Assembly (NCBI GenBank): GCA_023231475.1
Contig: JALJEE010001133.1
Coordinates: 1-33,153 of the forward strand
Direction of reading: 5' to 3'
From: Seison nebaliae
Lineage: Eukaryota; Rotifera; Pararotatoria; Seisonacea; Seisonidae
DNA length: 33,153 nt
Shown here in pieces: positions 10,001 to 20,165 of this stretch. Numbering within the stretch: position 1 is the stretch's first letter; the number at the start of each line of letters is the position of its first letter. The notes below the pieces were generated by a model. That model was not told the origin of the DNA. It made no database searches and was given only the letters and a program-made list of their open reading frames with translations. The position numbers and the translations under genes were made by a program.

Positions 10001-12553
10001 AGTGAATCAAAACAAGGTGAAATTGGCGTTTCTAATTCCGCACGAAAAGAACATAAAATAATTGTTGATAAATTTGATCATTTAAATTGTTTATCAGATA
10101 TTCGAAATGAAAAGACTAAAAATCATTCTAAATTAAGGAAGGTATCCGGTTCTTCAAATGCGGCGATAAAAGCGATAGAAAAGAGAAACAGAAAAATTAA
10201 AAACAAGAGATATTTAGAAAAAAGAAAGAATGTTGTCGGCAAATGGTTAGAAAACAAATATATAGCTAACGCCAATTCAAATATAACAAACATAACCGAT
10301 AAAATAAAAGATGAGAGAACCTGTAAATATTCGACTACTGCTTCTAATTACACATCGAAAGAAAATGATCCTGAAGTCTGTTCATTGAACAATTATTACG
10401 AAATGGATAATATTGCAAGTGGCTTTGCTTCTTTGGAAGAGTGTACAAGTACTATAAGTTTAAACAACGATGATAAATCAAAAATGAATGTGACTGATAT
10501 CCGATCAAATTTATGTCATGATCTAGAAAAGATGATCTTACCTCATGTTCAGAATAATAATAATAATAATCAAAATACAGAATCATTAATTAAGAAGAGA
10601 AAAGATAATAAATATCCGGATTTATTAAATGAGAATATTCGGGATACTAATCTATTAATTCCGATGACAGATAATAATCCTATAAATAAAGCGTTATATG
10701 ATACGAATGAAATAAATTTAAAGGATAATTTTACATGTGTCGACAAAGGTGTCTGTGAAGGAGAAATAACGCACAGTGGAATTATATTACCTTTATTTCC
10801 GGAGAACAAGAATCAATCTCATAACCATTTAAACCCTAATAAAAATGTTAATCGACCACAAAATACTAGTGATAGTCCTTTCACCTATTCTAAGTCTGGA
10901 GGGAAGTCAAGTGTATATTCTTTTATACCTGATTGTTATGGTAAGGAAAAGGTGACGCACGGGCCAGATTGTTTTTATTCAAGAACATTTTCCAAGAAAT
11001 ATATATTAATATTTATTTTGGCATACATAGGTATGTTGTTCTTCATGTTATCACCAACCCTCTATTATCAACGAGCACAAAGCTCATTAGGTGTTGTTTA
11101 TACAATAGCAGTAACGATGTTCTTTTTAATAATTATTGCTGTTATTTCATTATTTACATCACGCTTCCGATCTTTATGTCCAACTGAAAAGAATGATCCA
11201 TTTTGGAACATGTTCAGGGTACGTTTGGTACCTTTCGTACCACTATTGGCTATAACTCTAAACATAATCTTTTTATCTTCATGTGTAGCATCTGATTGGG
11301 TGGGATTTCTTTCAGTAATCATATTTGGTTGCATGGTATACTTCATGTATAGTATACGATCAAGTCGTTTAGTAAATGATCCTTATATTCCCGTAAATAC
11401 TCCGTTGGTTAGGAACGATGAGAACAAAATGGCTATTGATGAATTCTTTTCCTTTTTTGGTCGATTATTTAAAGATCAAGGTTGTGGTCCTAAAAAGGGT
11501 ATACCATCTCTTCAAACTGCCCATTTGCTAGCCACTAAAGAGCGTTCCTCGGTTCATGACAACTTTGAAGAAATGCGTTCTCAACAAAGTTCACCTTCTC
11601 CAGATTTTTCATCTGGAGGAGAAACTGAAGAAACCGTATATGAAACATATGAAGAACAAAAAACATCATCTGCGGAAAAATACAGCAAACCAAGTATTAA
11701 TAATAAAAAAAAGGATGATGAAAAAAAAAGGAGCTTTCTTTATGATAAAATACGTAAAGGAACATCGACAATAATGTCACAACCATCCAAAGAGAAAAAA
11801 AAAGGATTCTTTTCTTTTCCATGGAATACGAAAAAGAAGCAAGAAGAAGAAAAAACGAAAGAAGATAAAGTGTATACGATTTCGGAAGAAATTATTTCAA
11901 CATATACTGAAGAAGAACCTATGAAAAAGAAAGAATTGGTAAAAGCTAAAGAAGTACAAATAAAGAGTATAGAACTCAAGAAACCGCAGAAGAACGACAA
12001 TAGCAGAACTAAAAATAAGATGAGGTCGAAAATAAATAAATTATCAAATATGGTTATCAAACCAAAATCGAAAAAACCAAAAAAAAAATCATTGAAACGA
12101 CCATTGACAGAGAAAAAAGTTAACAAAAATTCCAATAACATTGACAAATACGAAAACTCAGTAAAAATAAACAATCCTACTGTTTTTCATAAGTATCCTT
12201 CAGATATAATTAATAACTATACGCAGGATAAATTTTTTGGTTCTTCCAATTCGACATTAAACATTTTGGATCAATTTTCGAAACCCAAATTACGAAATAT
12301 ATTTTCGCCTGGAAAACATTCCGACAACCAAGGTCACAATTTGGGATATTATGAAAAAATTCCGACAGATGATATAGCGGAGATCCCAGTTACTCAACCT
12401 GAATTAAAAGTTAAAGGAAGAATGCTGAACAAAAAGCGTATAAGTAATAGGTATGTCAAAGACCAGTTGACGAGAGTTTATCGAAAAAAGAATTCTGATG
12501 AATTGCTTGATGAACAAAAACGATTGCTGTTGGAAAATGAAAAAAGGAAATAA
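7085..12553 (+). CDS. CAT-like (SLC7-type) APC-superfamily transporter with giant Lys-rich loop, copy 1
   Basis: Single exon of 1822 residues. ATG 7085 (MRYQTLQPLIERLTRRL) is chosen because both paralogs start at the same place. Residues 30-415 form the permease core: TM1 region DGILFGINCLSGSTTFAI, AGPASFIGVIL, RGGSTYTIVYTVLGE, then YMYVGIDFIPLIHNQM and MMANDGLLAQ, which align with TM6 and the MAEDGLL motif of cationic amino acid transporters. About residues 418-1303 are an insertion of some 885 residues, rich in Lys, Arg, Ser and Asn, where ordinary CATs have a short cytosolic loop. Residues 1304-1434 hold the last four membrane segments (AA_permease_C type, RVRLVPFVPLLAITLNII). A 390-residue basic tail follows. 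The canonical GSTLGAGV glycine motif and the TM6 acidic pair are absent, so amino acid transport is only inferred. The next AATAAA is at 12802-12807. Confidence 0.88.
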   Translation: MRYQTLQPLIERLTRRLDEPYADELACYHLGDGILFGINCLSGSTTFAIISVLVTKVAGPASFIGVILATFHALLNASCIAELTSCIERGGSTYTIVYTVLGEFFAFLLGWSMFISLIGLSAVTAQSMSFTIDAIINGRYQLWARTSMRLWTLSAKNANPPMAIFPDLMAGFFIFIIFIILYRTNFGWSIANGTISLIYMIFIFGLVTVGFAIADYGNISYNGGMVPLGFSSILHATVVASYMYVGIDFIPLIHNQMVDSTRDTPRAIMYSVFIVGMFNVLLTFLVPLIAPWFLLNPHGAYQSALQLAQKADWGQFMVNLAPLFALAASLPAFMFCQAKLSYMMANDGLLAQTFYRVDVRTNVATNAVFFTSVFTWFLAVFFDVQQLIGFVNISSYVGYTIVCVSLIMSRIHAMDTGQFCMCRPKRISKKSTDNKKLDTKPPKIKKIREPKEPKERQEKKEKKKEAESPSKNNNSLSGGSDGATVGLILPKAAGSVTVIKKRPRKKRHKKKDGSSTSISSKQSQEGGESKKEYKSSNKATVPQLGKYGASGKIKKPKKKRKGKRTSQSSSRSSSNSLALPSGKRKKRNRRKPKKGKKPAKKGKKLAKSANQSNSEGLQLKSRRFWSYDSYSVNKSSISDHSKNKNESNKKKNNENEKILKYRGARSWGSKFQIRKSVIKSNSSISTTYKEKIKQKRERKKSHDDEKEKLFQEILSLSGEKGKSQTGKTDKQSSLQKASISTSVTILQNNDSSKCRSRHGGKTLKTVQKSLNNQRNRNLKNKDTRKSHKHHLYGYFHNNRNQNRHVLEDNSKTRRSSTVSHKTNNKKMQQKIESNYGKLRSQSKSLAKTFREANSSEQIFEQTGSRFEIQRNRRIDHQQSHRNKSDTSSPLLVSKRVPHKKRKKNEISNEISIPSETFNTVYRSIDNKFQVRRSGNCVAVPEMGLSKFPEDKSKSPKNERLTKNFNVKDVQIKSESKQGEIGVSNSARKEHKIIVDKFDHLNCLSDIRNEKTKNHSKLRKVSGSSNAAIKAIEKRNRKIKNKRYLEKRKNVVGKWLENKYIANANSNITNITDKIKDERTCKYSTTASNYTSKENDPEVCSLNNYYEMDNIASGFASLEECTSTISLNNDDKSKMNVTDIRSNLCHDLEKMILPHVQNNNNNNQNTESLIKKRKDNKYPDLLNENIRDTNLLIPMTDNNPINKALYDTNEINLKDNFTCVDKGVCEGEITHSGIILPLFPENKNQSHNHLNPNKNVNRPQNTSDSPFTYSKSGGKSSVYSFIPDCYGKEKVTHGPDCFYSRTFSKKYILIFILAYIGMLFFMLSPTLYYQRAQSSLGVVYTIAVTMFFLIIIAVISLFTSRFRSLCPTEKNDPFWNMFRVRLVPFVPLLAITLNIIFLSSCVASDWVGFLSVIIFGCMVYFMYSIRSSRLVNDPYIPVNTPLVRNDENKMAIDEFFSFFGRLFKDQGCGPKKGIPSLQTAHLLATKERSSVHDNFEEMRSQQSSPSPDFSSGGETEETVYETYEEQKTSSAEKYSKPSINNKKKDDEKKRSFLYDKIRKGTSTIMSQPSKEKKKGFFSFPWNTKKKQEEEKTKEDKVYTISEEIISTYTEEEPMKKKELVKAKEVQIKSIELKKPQKNDNSRTKNKMRSKINKLSNMVIKPKSKKPKKKSLKRPLTEKKVNKNSNNIDKYENSVKINNPTVFHKYPSDIINNYTQDKFFGSSNSTLNILDQFSKPKLRNIFSPGKHSDNQGHNLGYYEKIPTDDIAEIPVTQPELKVKGRMLNKKRISNRYVKDQLTRVYRKKNSDELLDEQKRLLLENEKRK

Positions 12554-13299
12554 GATTGCACAAATAAGTTTTAGTCGGTATATTTTGTATCAATTTTGTA
12601 ACAAATTACACAATTTATGCATTTTCATTAGATAATTTTGTAATATCATTTATGATATAGGTATACCATATCTAATAAGAATATATTTAAAAATTCTCCA
12701 ACATTCGGTTCTGGTATTTATTGCTATCCTAATTTATTCTTAATTTACATTGTTAAATTATAGTTTTCAATACATTACATTAGAAAAAACATATTGATAC
12801 AAATAAAGAAATGAAAGAATATTTTGATTTCTTGCATGCTATCGAATTATTGTTAGAAAAATCTTCGTTAATTACTTTGTTGTCATCAGCCGATTGTATG
12901 AAGATTCATCAGCTTTTTATCCTCGGTTTTATTGCTCGACATATCCTATTAGCATGCAGAAGGAAGATTACATTCTCTTGTTTTACTATTCTCATACTGC
13001 AATTTATGGATGAGAGATTTTCTAGCTCTATATAACAATTTTCTGAGACAAATTCCTTCTAAGCATTAATTTTCGGAGAGGAACCCATTCTTCAATGCCA
13101 ACACAAGAAAAGTTTATTTTTATAAGTTTGCAATGTTAGACATGTGGCACAAGAAATCTTCCAAATGATTTTTATCGAAATTTACAGGTTAATTTTGTAT
13201 TATCTCTCTTTTTATGTTTCTACTTTTCAAACTAATTACTTATGTCTTACTTACAATTATACTTACAATAACTTACTTTAATAGTTAAATAAATTTTAG
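12554..13299. other. 3' UTR and AT-rich spacer
   Basis: This is the 3' region of transporter copy 1, with AATAAA at 12802-12807 (249 bp after the stop). A 74-codon open frame at 12811-13035 has no recognisable features and starts just past the poly(A) signal. I do not call it a gene. Confidence 0.4.
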
Positions 13300-14000
13300 A
13301 TGTTAATTAATTGTACCACACTGCAGTTCATAACATTACGTCCTTTAACCATCCATATAAAGATGTGCAGGAAAATTCTGACAAAGAATTCTGTGAGAAG
13401 CTTTTTCAAATCGTTGTTAATGTTAGGCGATCACCTATCAAGATTAAAGTTTTTCCATTAGAATGCATCGTCTTTTCCCACATAATGAATGAATTCAAAT
13501 TTCTGTCTTTCGTGAATTTGTGTCTCTCCGTGTTTATCGATTTCATTCCCAACATACATTTATCGCTATTGAACTTCACTCTTTTCTTTCTTGCTATCTC
13601 AAATGTCCGAAGTTGTTTGTGCGTATCTTCATCGGGCATAAATAACATGATATCGACCATATGAATTTCACCATCTTGTTCGATTTCGTTAAATACTTCA
13701 CTCATAGCTCTTTTGAAAGTAGCAGGTGCATCTATTAAAACCAAACGGCATCCTTAAGAACTTGTATAATTTTACTCACGTGGTAAATGCTGTTTTTTCA
13801 TGATCTTGTTCCGCTATTGGAAGTTATCAAAAGCCGTTTTTAGGATCTATTTTCAAAAAAAACCTTTCCCTCTTAAATACCCGAAAATTTCATCGATGTG
13901 ACTCATATGAGTTGCATTTTTTTGTCATTTTATTCAGTTGTCTGTAATCTATACTTAAACGTTAATTTTTATCTTCTTTATTTACTTGAACTGTGTTTGT
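13300..14000 (-). mobile_element. Ty3/Gypsy-type LTR retrotransposon fossil (reverse transcriptase part)
   Basis: Read on the minus strand, this stretch shows successive conserved blocks of a Ty3/Gypsy reverse transcriptase in the right order, with weak remains towards the RNase H side. It is an old, clearly broken copy with several interruptions. Neither LTRs, gag nor integrase can be seen nearby, so only an internal piece survives. The boundaries are approximate. Confidence 0.7.
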
Positions 14001-14038
14001 TACATTATAATAATGTCATTATTATAGTTATATTTTTT

Positions 14039-14300
14039 TTATTGTAAGTGTAATTTCCTATAGGGTAATTGATAAATAAAAATTAAAAATTTACGATGTT
14101 GGTCGTTAGAAATTAGTTCACGGCATCTTGGTATACGATTTTTGAGATTGTCAGGAACCAAATATTCGAAGGAAAACTGATCCATCACTTCTGTTGCGTT
14201 GAACAACCGGGTAGACTGCGGAAGAGTGTAGTACAATGGAGACGTAAGTGGTAACAAATCGTTAAAAGAAGGAGTAGGAAATTCTGAAGCATACATCTTC
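14039..14300 (-). mobile_element. LINE ORF2 C-terminal fragment, minus orientation
   Basis: The minus-strand frame contains EYLVPDNLKNRIPRCRELIS, which matches the plus-strand fragment 0.5 kb away (SYVPDSLKNHIATSKNVIS). Only the last part of the ORF is left, and the following A/T-rich sequence could be the old 3' end. The similarity between the two pieces is my main evidence; the family is assigned through the other copy. Confidence 0.45.
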
Positions 14301-14589
14301 TCTAATTAAATAAAGATTATAGTAAATCGTCAATTCTGTCGAATATTTCAAAATTTCCAATTCTTTATGATTTGGAGAAATTGGTGAACAAGGAAGTGTG
14401 TTTCCTTGGGTGTCTCGACTGGAAGTTGAGGGACTCGAAGAAAAGAAGTTTAGCACTACAAGATCGAGTCAGATGTAAATTTCTAAGATCATTCTACTCT
14501 TTCCATCATGGGTGCAAATTGTTCTCTATTATATTGAAGGCGAAAATGTTTGTTTGTTACTGTTGTGACTTGTATGGATTATCAGCTTC

Positions 14590-15054
14590 TATCTGATATT
14601 GTCGAATACCGATAAGTTACTACATTGCCTTGATCGTACATATAATAGAACAGTTCGGATTATTCTCGGTTGCCATAGGCCTTTCAATATAGCATTTATG
14701 CTCACGATTTGTGAACTGGCTCCGATGCCACTTCTCCTGTTGCAGAGGTATCTGAAAGTAGTGGATTCTGTTCGCAGGTCGGCACTTTCAGTTCCAACGT
14801 ATACACAATGTTCGAGCTTCTCATCTCCTTTCCAATTTTTTTGCCAGTATTATTTAATAACTCATCAGACTTTACTGGATGATGCGTTAATGTTTATAAC
14901 AAATTTCGACATTATTTCCTATGTGCCTGATTCACTCAAGAACCATATTGCGACAAGCAAGAATGTTATTTCTAATAACTCCTGTATGGAGTTATCATTT
15001 ATCATTTGTATCGAGAACAACCCCATACCAGCCACTCCGTACACCAAGTAGCTA
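14590..15054 (+). mobile_element. LINE (non-LTR retrotransposon) ORF2 C-terminal fragment, plus orientation
   Basis: An open frame of about 150 codons contains LDRTYNRTVRIILGCHR, followed by ELAPMPLLLLQRYLKVV. This is the pattern after the reverse transcriptase of Jockey/R1/I-like LINEs (a Q/Y-N-R-x-x-R-I-I-x-G stretch, then a helical segment with L-P-L). There is no start, RT catalytic domain or endonuclease, so it is a 5'-truncated dead copy. It lies in inverted orientation to the related piece at 14039-14300. The interval 14300-14590 between them has no gene that I can support. Confidence 0.55.
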
Positions 15055-15480
15055 CTCACAATGTTGTTGTTAGATCGTTTTATTAGTTTCATCATCGTTG
15101 TAAATATTTCACGATTAAATTAAAGATATTTGAGAATAATTCAGTCGATCGAGATGTTTTTAACAATTCTTCTAACTTCGATATTACTTCTCATATCGAC
15201 GTTGGAAGAAAACTTATCACTGATAACATGTACAATGATCTATCTAATTTTCTTTTTAATTTGCCGAGAGGGGATTTGATTTTATAATAAATAAAAATAA
15301 TAAAAAATAAAATAAAGTTGATGTCTTTGAATGGAAAAAAAAACTTAACATTGTCGTATTGTTAGAATTTCAATTGAATATATACACTGGAAAATTACTA
15401 TATATAATTAAATTGTTAGTGTGAAATAATAATCGTTTTAAAATATTAGTTAGACTCATGGTTAATATAATATAACCAAT
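15055..15480. other. Spacer with orphan ORF end and the upstream region of transporter copy 2
   Basis: A coding-looking frame without a start ends with FLFNLPRGDLIL and a stop near 15285, directly followed by an AATAAA-rich A/T tail (about 15284-15320). This may be a further retroelement remnant. TATATATAAT at 15399-15408 lies about 75-80 bp upstream of the transporter ATG and is a candidate TATA box. Confidence 0.35.
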
Positions 15481-18400
15481 ATGAAATTTGAAGTTATCCG
15501 TCCAGTGGTTCATCGCCTAACAAACAGATTACCTAATCCACCTAGTTTAGAACCTAAATGTTTCCATTTAGGTGATGCTGTTTTTTTCGGTTTAAATTGT
15601 TTGTCCGGTTCGACAACATTTGCTCTCATCGGTGTACTAGTTACGAAAGTTGCGGGTCCGGCAGCATTCATCGGAGTTTTTTTAGCAACGTGTCACGCGT
15701 TACTTAATGCTATGTGTCTGGCTGAATTGACAAGTTGTTTAAGGCGAGGGGGATCCACTTACACAATAGTTTATGTACATTTCGGGGAATTTGGTGCGTT
15801 TCTTCTAGGATGGCTGATGTTTATTTCTCTCATCGGTCTCAGTGCAGTTACAGCACAAAGTATATCATATACTATCGACGCATTAATTGATGGGAAATAT
15901 CAAGCATGGGGAAGAACTTCTATGCATTCATGGTCATTAAGTGCGAAAAACTTATATCCGCCAATGGCAATATTTCCGGATCTTATGGCTGGTCTATTTG
16001 TATTGTTTTTTTTCATTACTTTGTATCGGACAACTTACGGATGGAGTATTGTTAATGGATCTTTGTGTTTAATTAATATGATCTTTCTATTCAGTTTGAT
16101 TACTATAGGAATTTCGATGGCAGATTATCAAAATGTAAAAATTCATGGAGGTTTGACACCTTTAGGAGTATCATCAATTTTCAGCGCGATGATCGATGCT
16201 TCTTATATGTACGTTGGAATGGATTTTATTCCATTAATCCACGACCAAATGTACGATAATGCTCGAGATACATCGCGAGGCATAGTATATGCTGTACTGA
16301 TTATGGGAATGTTTAACGTTGTGTTAACATTTTTATGTCCATTGATTGCCCCATGGTATTTACTAAATCCACATGCTGCTTACCAATCTGCAGTTCAACT
16401 ATCGCAAAAAAGTGACTGGGTACAGTATATAATCAATCTGGCACCTGTTTTTGGCTTAGCAGCTTCTCTTTCGGCATTCATGTATGCACAATCAAAACTA
16501 GGTTATATGATGTCATATGATGGGATGATTTCTCAATTATTCTACCATATCGATATAGAAAGCAGAATACCTACTAACTCCGTATTTTTCACAGCAGTTT
16601 TTACATGGTTTTTGGCGGTATTTTTCGACGTTCAACAATTAATTGGTTTCGTAAATGTATCGTCATATATCGGATATACTTTCGTTGGCATTTGTCTTAT
16701 AGTTTCTCGGTTGCATGCTTTGGAAACCGGTAAAAATTGCAATTGCAGAGAGGATAAAGACAAAAAATCAGCAAACAAAGAAGCTGCAGATATGGAAAAA
16801 AAACAGAGGAAAGAAGAACAAAGAAGAAATAAGGAAATAGCGAAAAAGGTGAAAAAGCAAGATGAAGAACGAAAGAAGGCTAATAAAGCGCAAGAGAAAA
16901 AAAATAAAGAATTACGAGAAATTCAACGTAAAAGGCATGCAAAGCAAGTCGCAAAAACTAAAGGTAAAAATCAGTCAAACAAAATGGTTGCCCCTGATTC
17001 CTTAAATAATAGTGCCAGTATGGAAAGATTGAAAATATGGTCAGGTTCAGAATTAAGTGTCAAAAAAATTGCTTCAAATATGTCTACTTCATTGTTTTCC
17101 AACCGAGTTTCAATCGATTCTGAAGATAACAAAATTGGAACGTCGACAATCGACTTGATTTCTTTCGATGACATAAATATGTTGAAAAATGAGGAGAAGA
17201 ATAACAACTCTGTAAAATGTGCGGATATTGATAAATTTGACGAGAGTGTTGAGTTTGTTACGTCAAGGACAGGGAGTCTAATGAACGTATTTCCCTTCAA
17301 ACGAACACTAGGCAGCAAAGTGGGGAAAATTAATTTTCAAAATATCGATATTGAGTTTAACGCTAATTTTAATAATAGTAATAATAATTTCATATACGAA
17401 CAAGCTACGATGAACGTACCTAAACAGGAAATTACTAACAATCTACCTACAAGAACTTATGATTTAAAACGAAGCGTTAGTTTAGTTGATAAGAGTAAAC
17501 CGAAATTTACCTTAAATACAGCATCACTCATTGATCTTACGACTAAAAATTTTGATTTATTTAACAATAAAATGAGAAACATTTGTGTCCCACAATTCAA
17601 AGAAAAATTTTGCTCGGAAAATAATGTAAACACATTACCTTATCTAAACGAAAATATAAATATGAATAGAATATCAAATTACAATAAGAAAAACAGCAAT
17701 AATAACTATGACGGAAGACAGTCTGATGGAACTAGGTTGAAAGATTTGCAAGAAAAAACATATTATTTAACCGAATTAGATGAAATGCTAAACGACGTCG
17801 CCCATGGAGGAGAGAACACGAATATGAGTTCGAAAACAAGCCATAATTCTAAAGATACATCAGAAACAGATGCCTCTCTGATGGAAGAATGTTATTTGGC
17901 TAATGAAGTTAAACATAAAGAAAGTTGTCCATATGATACGTTTTCCAGATATAAGATAATATGGCTAATTTTGGCTTACATAATAATTTTATACTTTTTC
18001 ATTACTCAGACCATATACTTCAGAAGACAGTTTGATTCGGTGAGTACCATATACACAGTCGTAATAACTATTTTGCTATGTCTTCTAATAGCCTATTTAT
18101 CTCTATTCACCTCACGATATCGCCATTTATGTCACGGAGAAGGTCAGGATGGCGATGACAGATTTGGGAGATTGTTTCACGTGAAACTTGTCCCCATATT
18201 ACCATTTATTTCCATTACTCTTAATGTAATTTTCCTAACAAATTTAATCACAAGAGATTGGATGAGTTTTGTTTCGGTGATATCTTTAGGACTTGTCGTA
18301 TATTTCACATATGGAATACGGTCTAGCAGATTGGTGAACGATCCAAATACTGCAGATAACGCTAGATTAATAAGATATCATACCAACAAAGTAACAGTTG

Positions 18401-20131
18401 ACGAATTCTTCACATTCATCCCTCGTTTATTCAATAATTATGGTTGTGATCCAATTAATGCATCTAGTAATAATTCTGGATTTTTATCTAGAAACATTGC
18501 TAGTAACAATGGAGTTTTTCAGGATATGATTCTAGATGTAGATCCTGCTATCCTACAACATGCACCTGAAAAAGATATAGTTGCGAAAGAGGATTTCAGG
18601 GACCCGAGAAAGGACAAAAATGAGAATAATAGTATAATAAAGAATAAAAATGAGAAGAATATTACGCATAATAATGCGAAAGTTTCTTCTCGTCATTCAA
18701 GTTTAATGGAACGAGAATCCTTAAGAAGCGGCTCATTCGAAAACAAGTTTTCAGAAAACGCATCTTTGATATTTGATAATACATCTCTTGAGCATGCTTC
18801 TTTTGATAATTCTTTTATACAAAATAATATGAATTTTTCTGGAAATAATGTACCTTGTCCCAATATGAATGAGGAACATGATACAATAATCTCAACAGAT
18901 ATTTCTAAATTCAAACATATTAATGAAGATCTATTGACAAGAGATATTGAAAAAAATATAATCTATGATAAATTATCTTTCGAAGGTCAAGTGTTGCCCG
19001 AGCTATCTTCTGAAAATTTTATTGCAACAAGTATATCTTCGGAAGAGCAATACAAAACTAAACCTAATTATAAATCGCAAGAAAAATATGGTACAGATAT
19101 CGAATTACAATCTAACGAGTATTCACTCACTTCTCATACAAATATTAAAGGAAATTTTTTAATGGAATCGAATATTTCCACGTACCAGACTGATTATGGA
19201 ACTGAAAATAAATCAGATACGGCTGAAAATAACCATGAGATGGAAATTTTCGGTTGTTCAGTATCAAACGTCAATTTGATTAATGAAGTTCTATTGGACA
19301 ATTATGAAAAAAAAAGCTCCAATATTTCTTTCTCATCGTTGAATATATCACAGAATAACAATGAAAATGACATAGTCGATTATCAGACCCTTTGGAGTTC
19401 CCTCTATCCAAAAAGTCCATCTGAGAACAGAATAGTTAGTGAAATGAGTAATATATGTACACCGAAAAATTCTGATACAACAATGGTTGATCAATTGTTA
19501 AGAAATAATCAGAAAATTTTAGCACATTCTTACAATTGGTCTAATCTCCGAAACCACATCGAAAATGGGAGTTCTGATGTGTCGTCGAAAGATAATTTTA
19601 GGAAAACTAATGAAAATTGCAATAAACGGAAAAAAACGCAGAATCACTGCAAATTCGTTCCATGGAATTTGACCAGTTCGGACTACATAGAAGCGACTGA
19701 GAAGAGCGAAAGTTAATTTTTATTAAATTGCCAAATTGATATTTTTATTATACATAATTCCTTATAAAGATGAAGGTGAAGAGAAGAAAGATGATGAGAA
19801 GGAAGATGAAGATGATGAGAAGGAAGATGAAGATGAAGAGAAGGAAGATGAAGATGAAATGAAGGGAGGTGAAGATGAAATGAAAGAAGGTGAAGATGGA
19901 CATGACCATAAACATAAACATAAACATAACCATAAACATAAACATAAACAGAACCATAAACATAAACATAAATATAAACATGAGAATGAACATGAGAACG
20001 AACATGAGAATGAAGATGATAATGAAGATGATAATGAAGATGAGGATGAAGATGAGGATGAAGAAAATGGTCTTGTAATTGTTCCATGGAGTAATAATGG
20101 TAATATAGAAAGCAACGAAACTGATTGTTAG
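15481..20131 (+). CDS. CAT-like (SLC7-type) APC-superfamily transporter with large loop and acidic/His-rich tail, copy 2
   Basis: Main exon 15481-19711. I propose a 58-bp intron (19712-19769, phase 1) and a tail exon 19770-20131, giving 1530 residues; without splicing the frame stops at 19716 (1411 residues). The permease core (about 30-418) includes LNCLSGSTTFALIGVLVTKV, YVGMDFIPLIHDQM and MMSYDGMISQ. A Lys/Glu then Asn/Ser-rich loop of about 400 residues follows, ending in TDASLMEECY...SCPYDTF. Four further membrane segments (about 824-950) include VKLVPILPFISITLNVIFL. The long polar tail carries SLiM-like SDTTMVDQLL. The tail exon encodes Glu/Asp repeats, then His-Lys repeats, then Glu/Asp again. 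Splicing is supported by an intron at the same place and phase in copy 3. As in the sister copies, the CAT glycine motif and TM6 acidic pair are missing, so the substrate is unknown. Confidence 0.85.
19772..20066. repeat. Short-period tandem repeats (GAA/GAT-rich and CATAAA units)
   Basis: Purine-rich GAAGATGA-type units are followed by about ten 6-bp CATAAA-like units, then 12-bp GAACATGAGAAT and GAAGATGATAAT units. In the proposed tail exon of transporter copy 2 they encode Glu/Asp, His-Lys, His-Glu-Asn and Asp/Glu repeats. Open frames on the minus strand here are by-products of the repeat. Confidence 0.85.
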
Positions 20132-20165
20132 TATTTTTTCTTAAGTTTTGTTCCCATTTATTAAG

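Noticed and set aside
12811-13035. Small ORF after transporter copy 1
   Set aside because: Starts right after the poly(A) signal, has no recognisable motif, and its length is expected by chance.
19900-20000. Regular short repeats that could suggest a CRISPR-like or satellite array
   Set aside because: Units are 6-12 bp, contiguous and without spacers; this is a coding microsatellite in a eukaryote.
19713-20087. Three overlapping minus-strand frames of His/Tyr/Val- or Ser-rich repeats
   Set aside because: They are the reverse reading of the GAA/CATAAA tandem repeat. The plus-strand frame is linked to the transporter by a conserved splice position.
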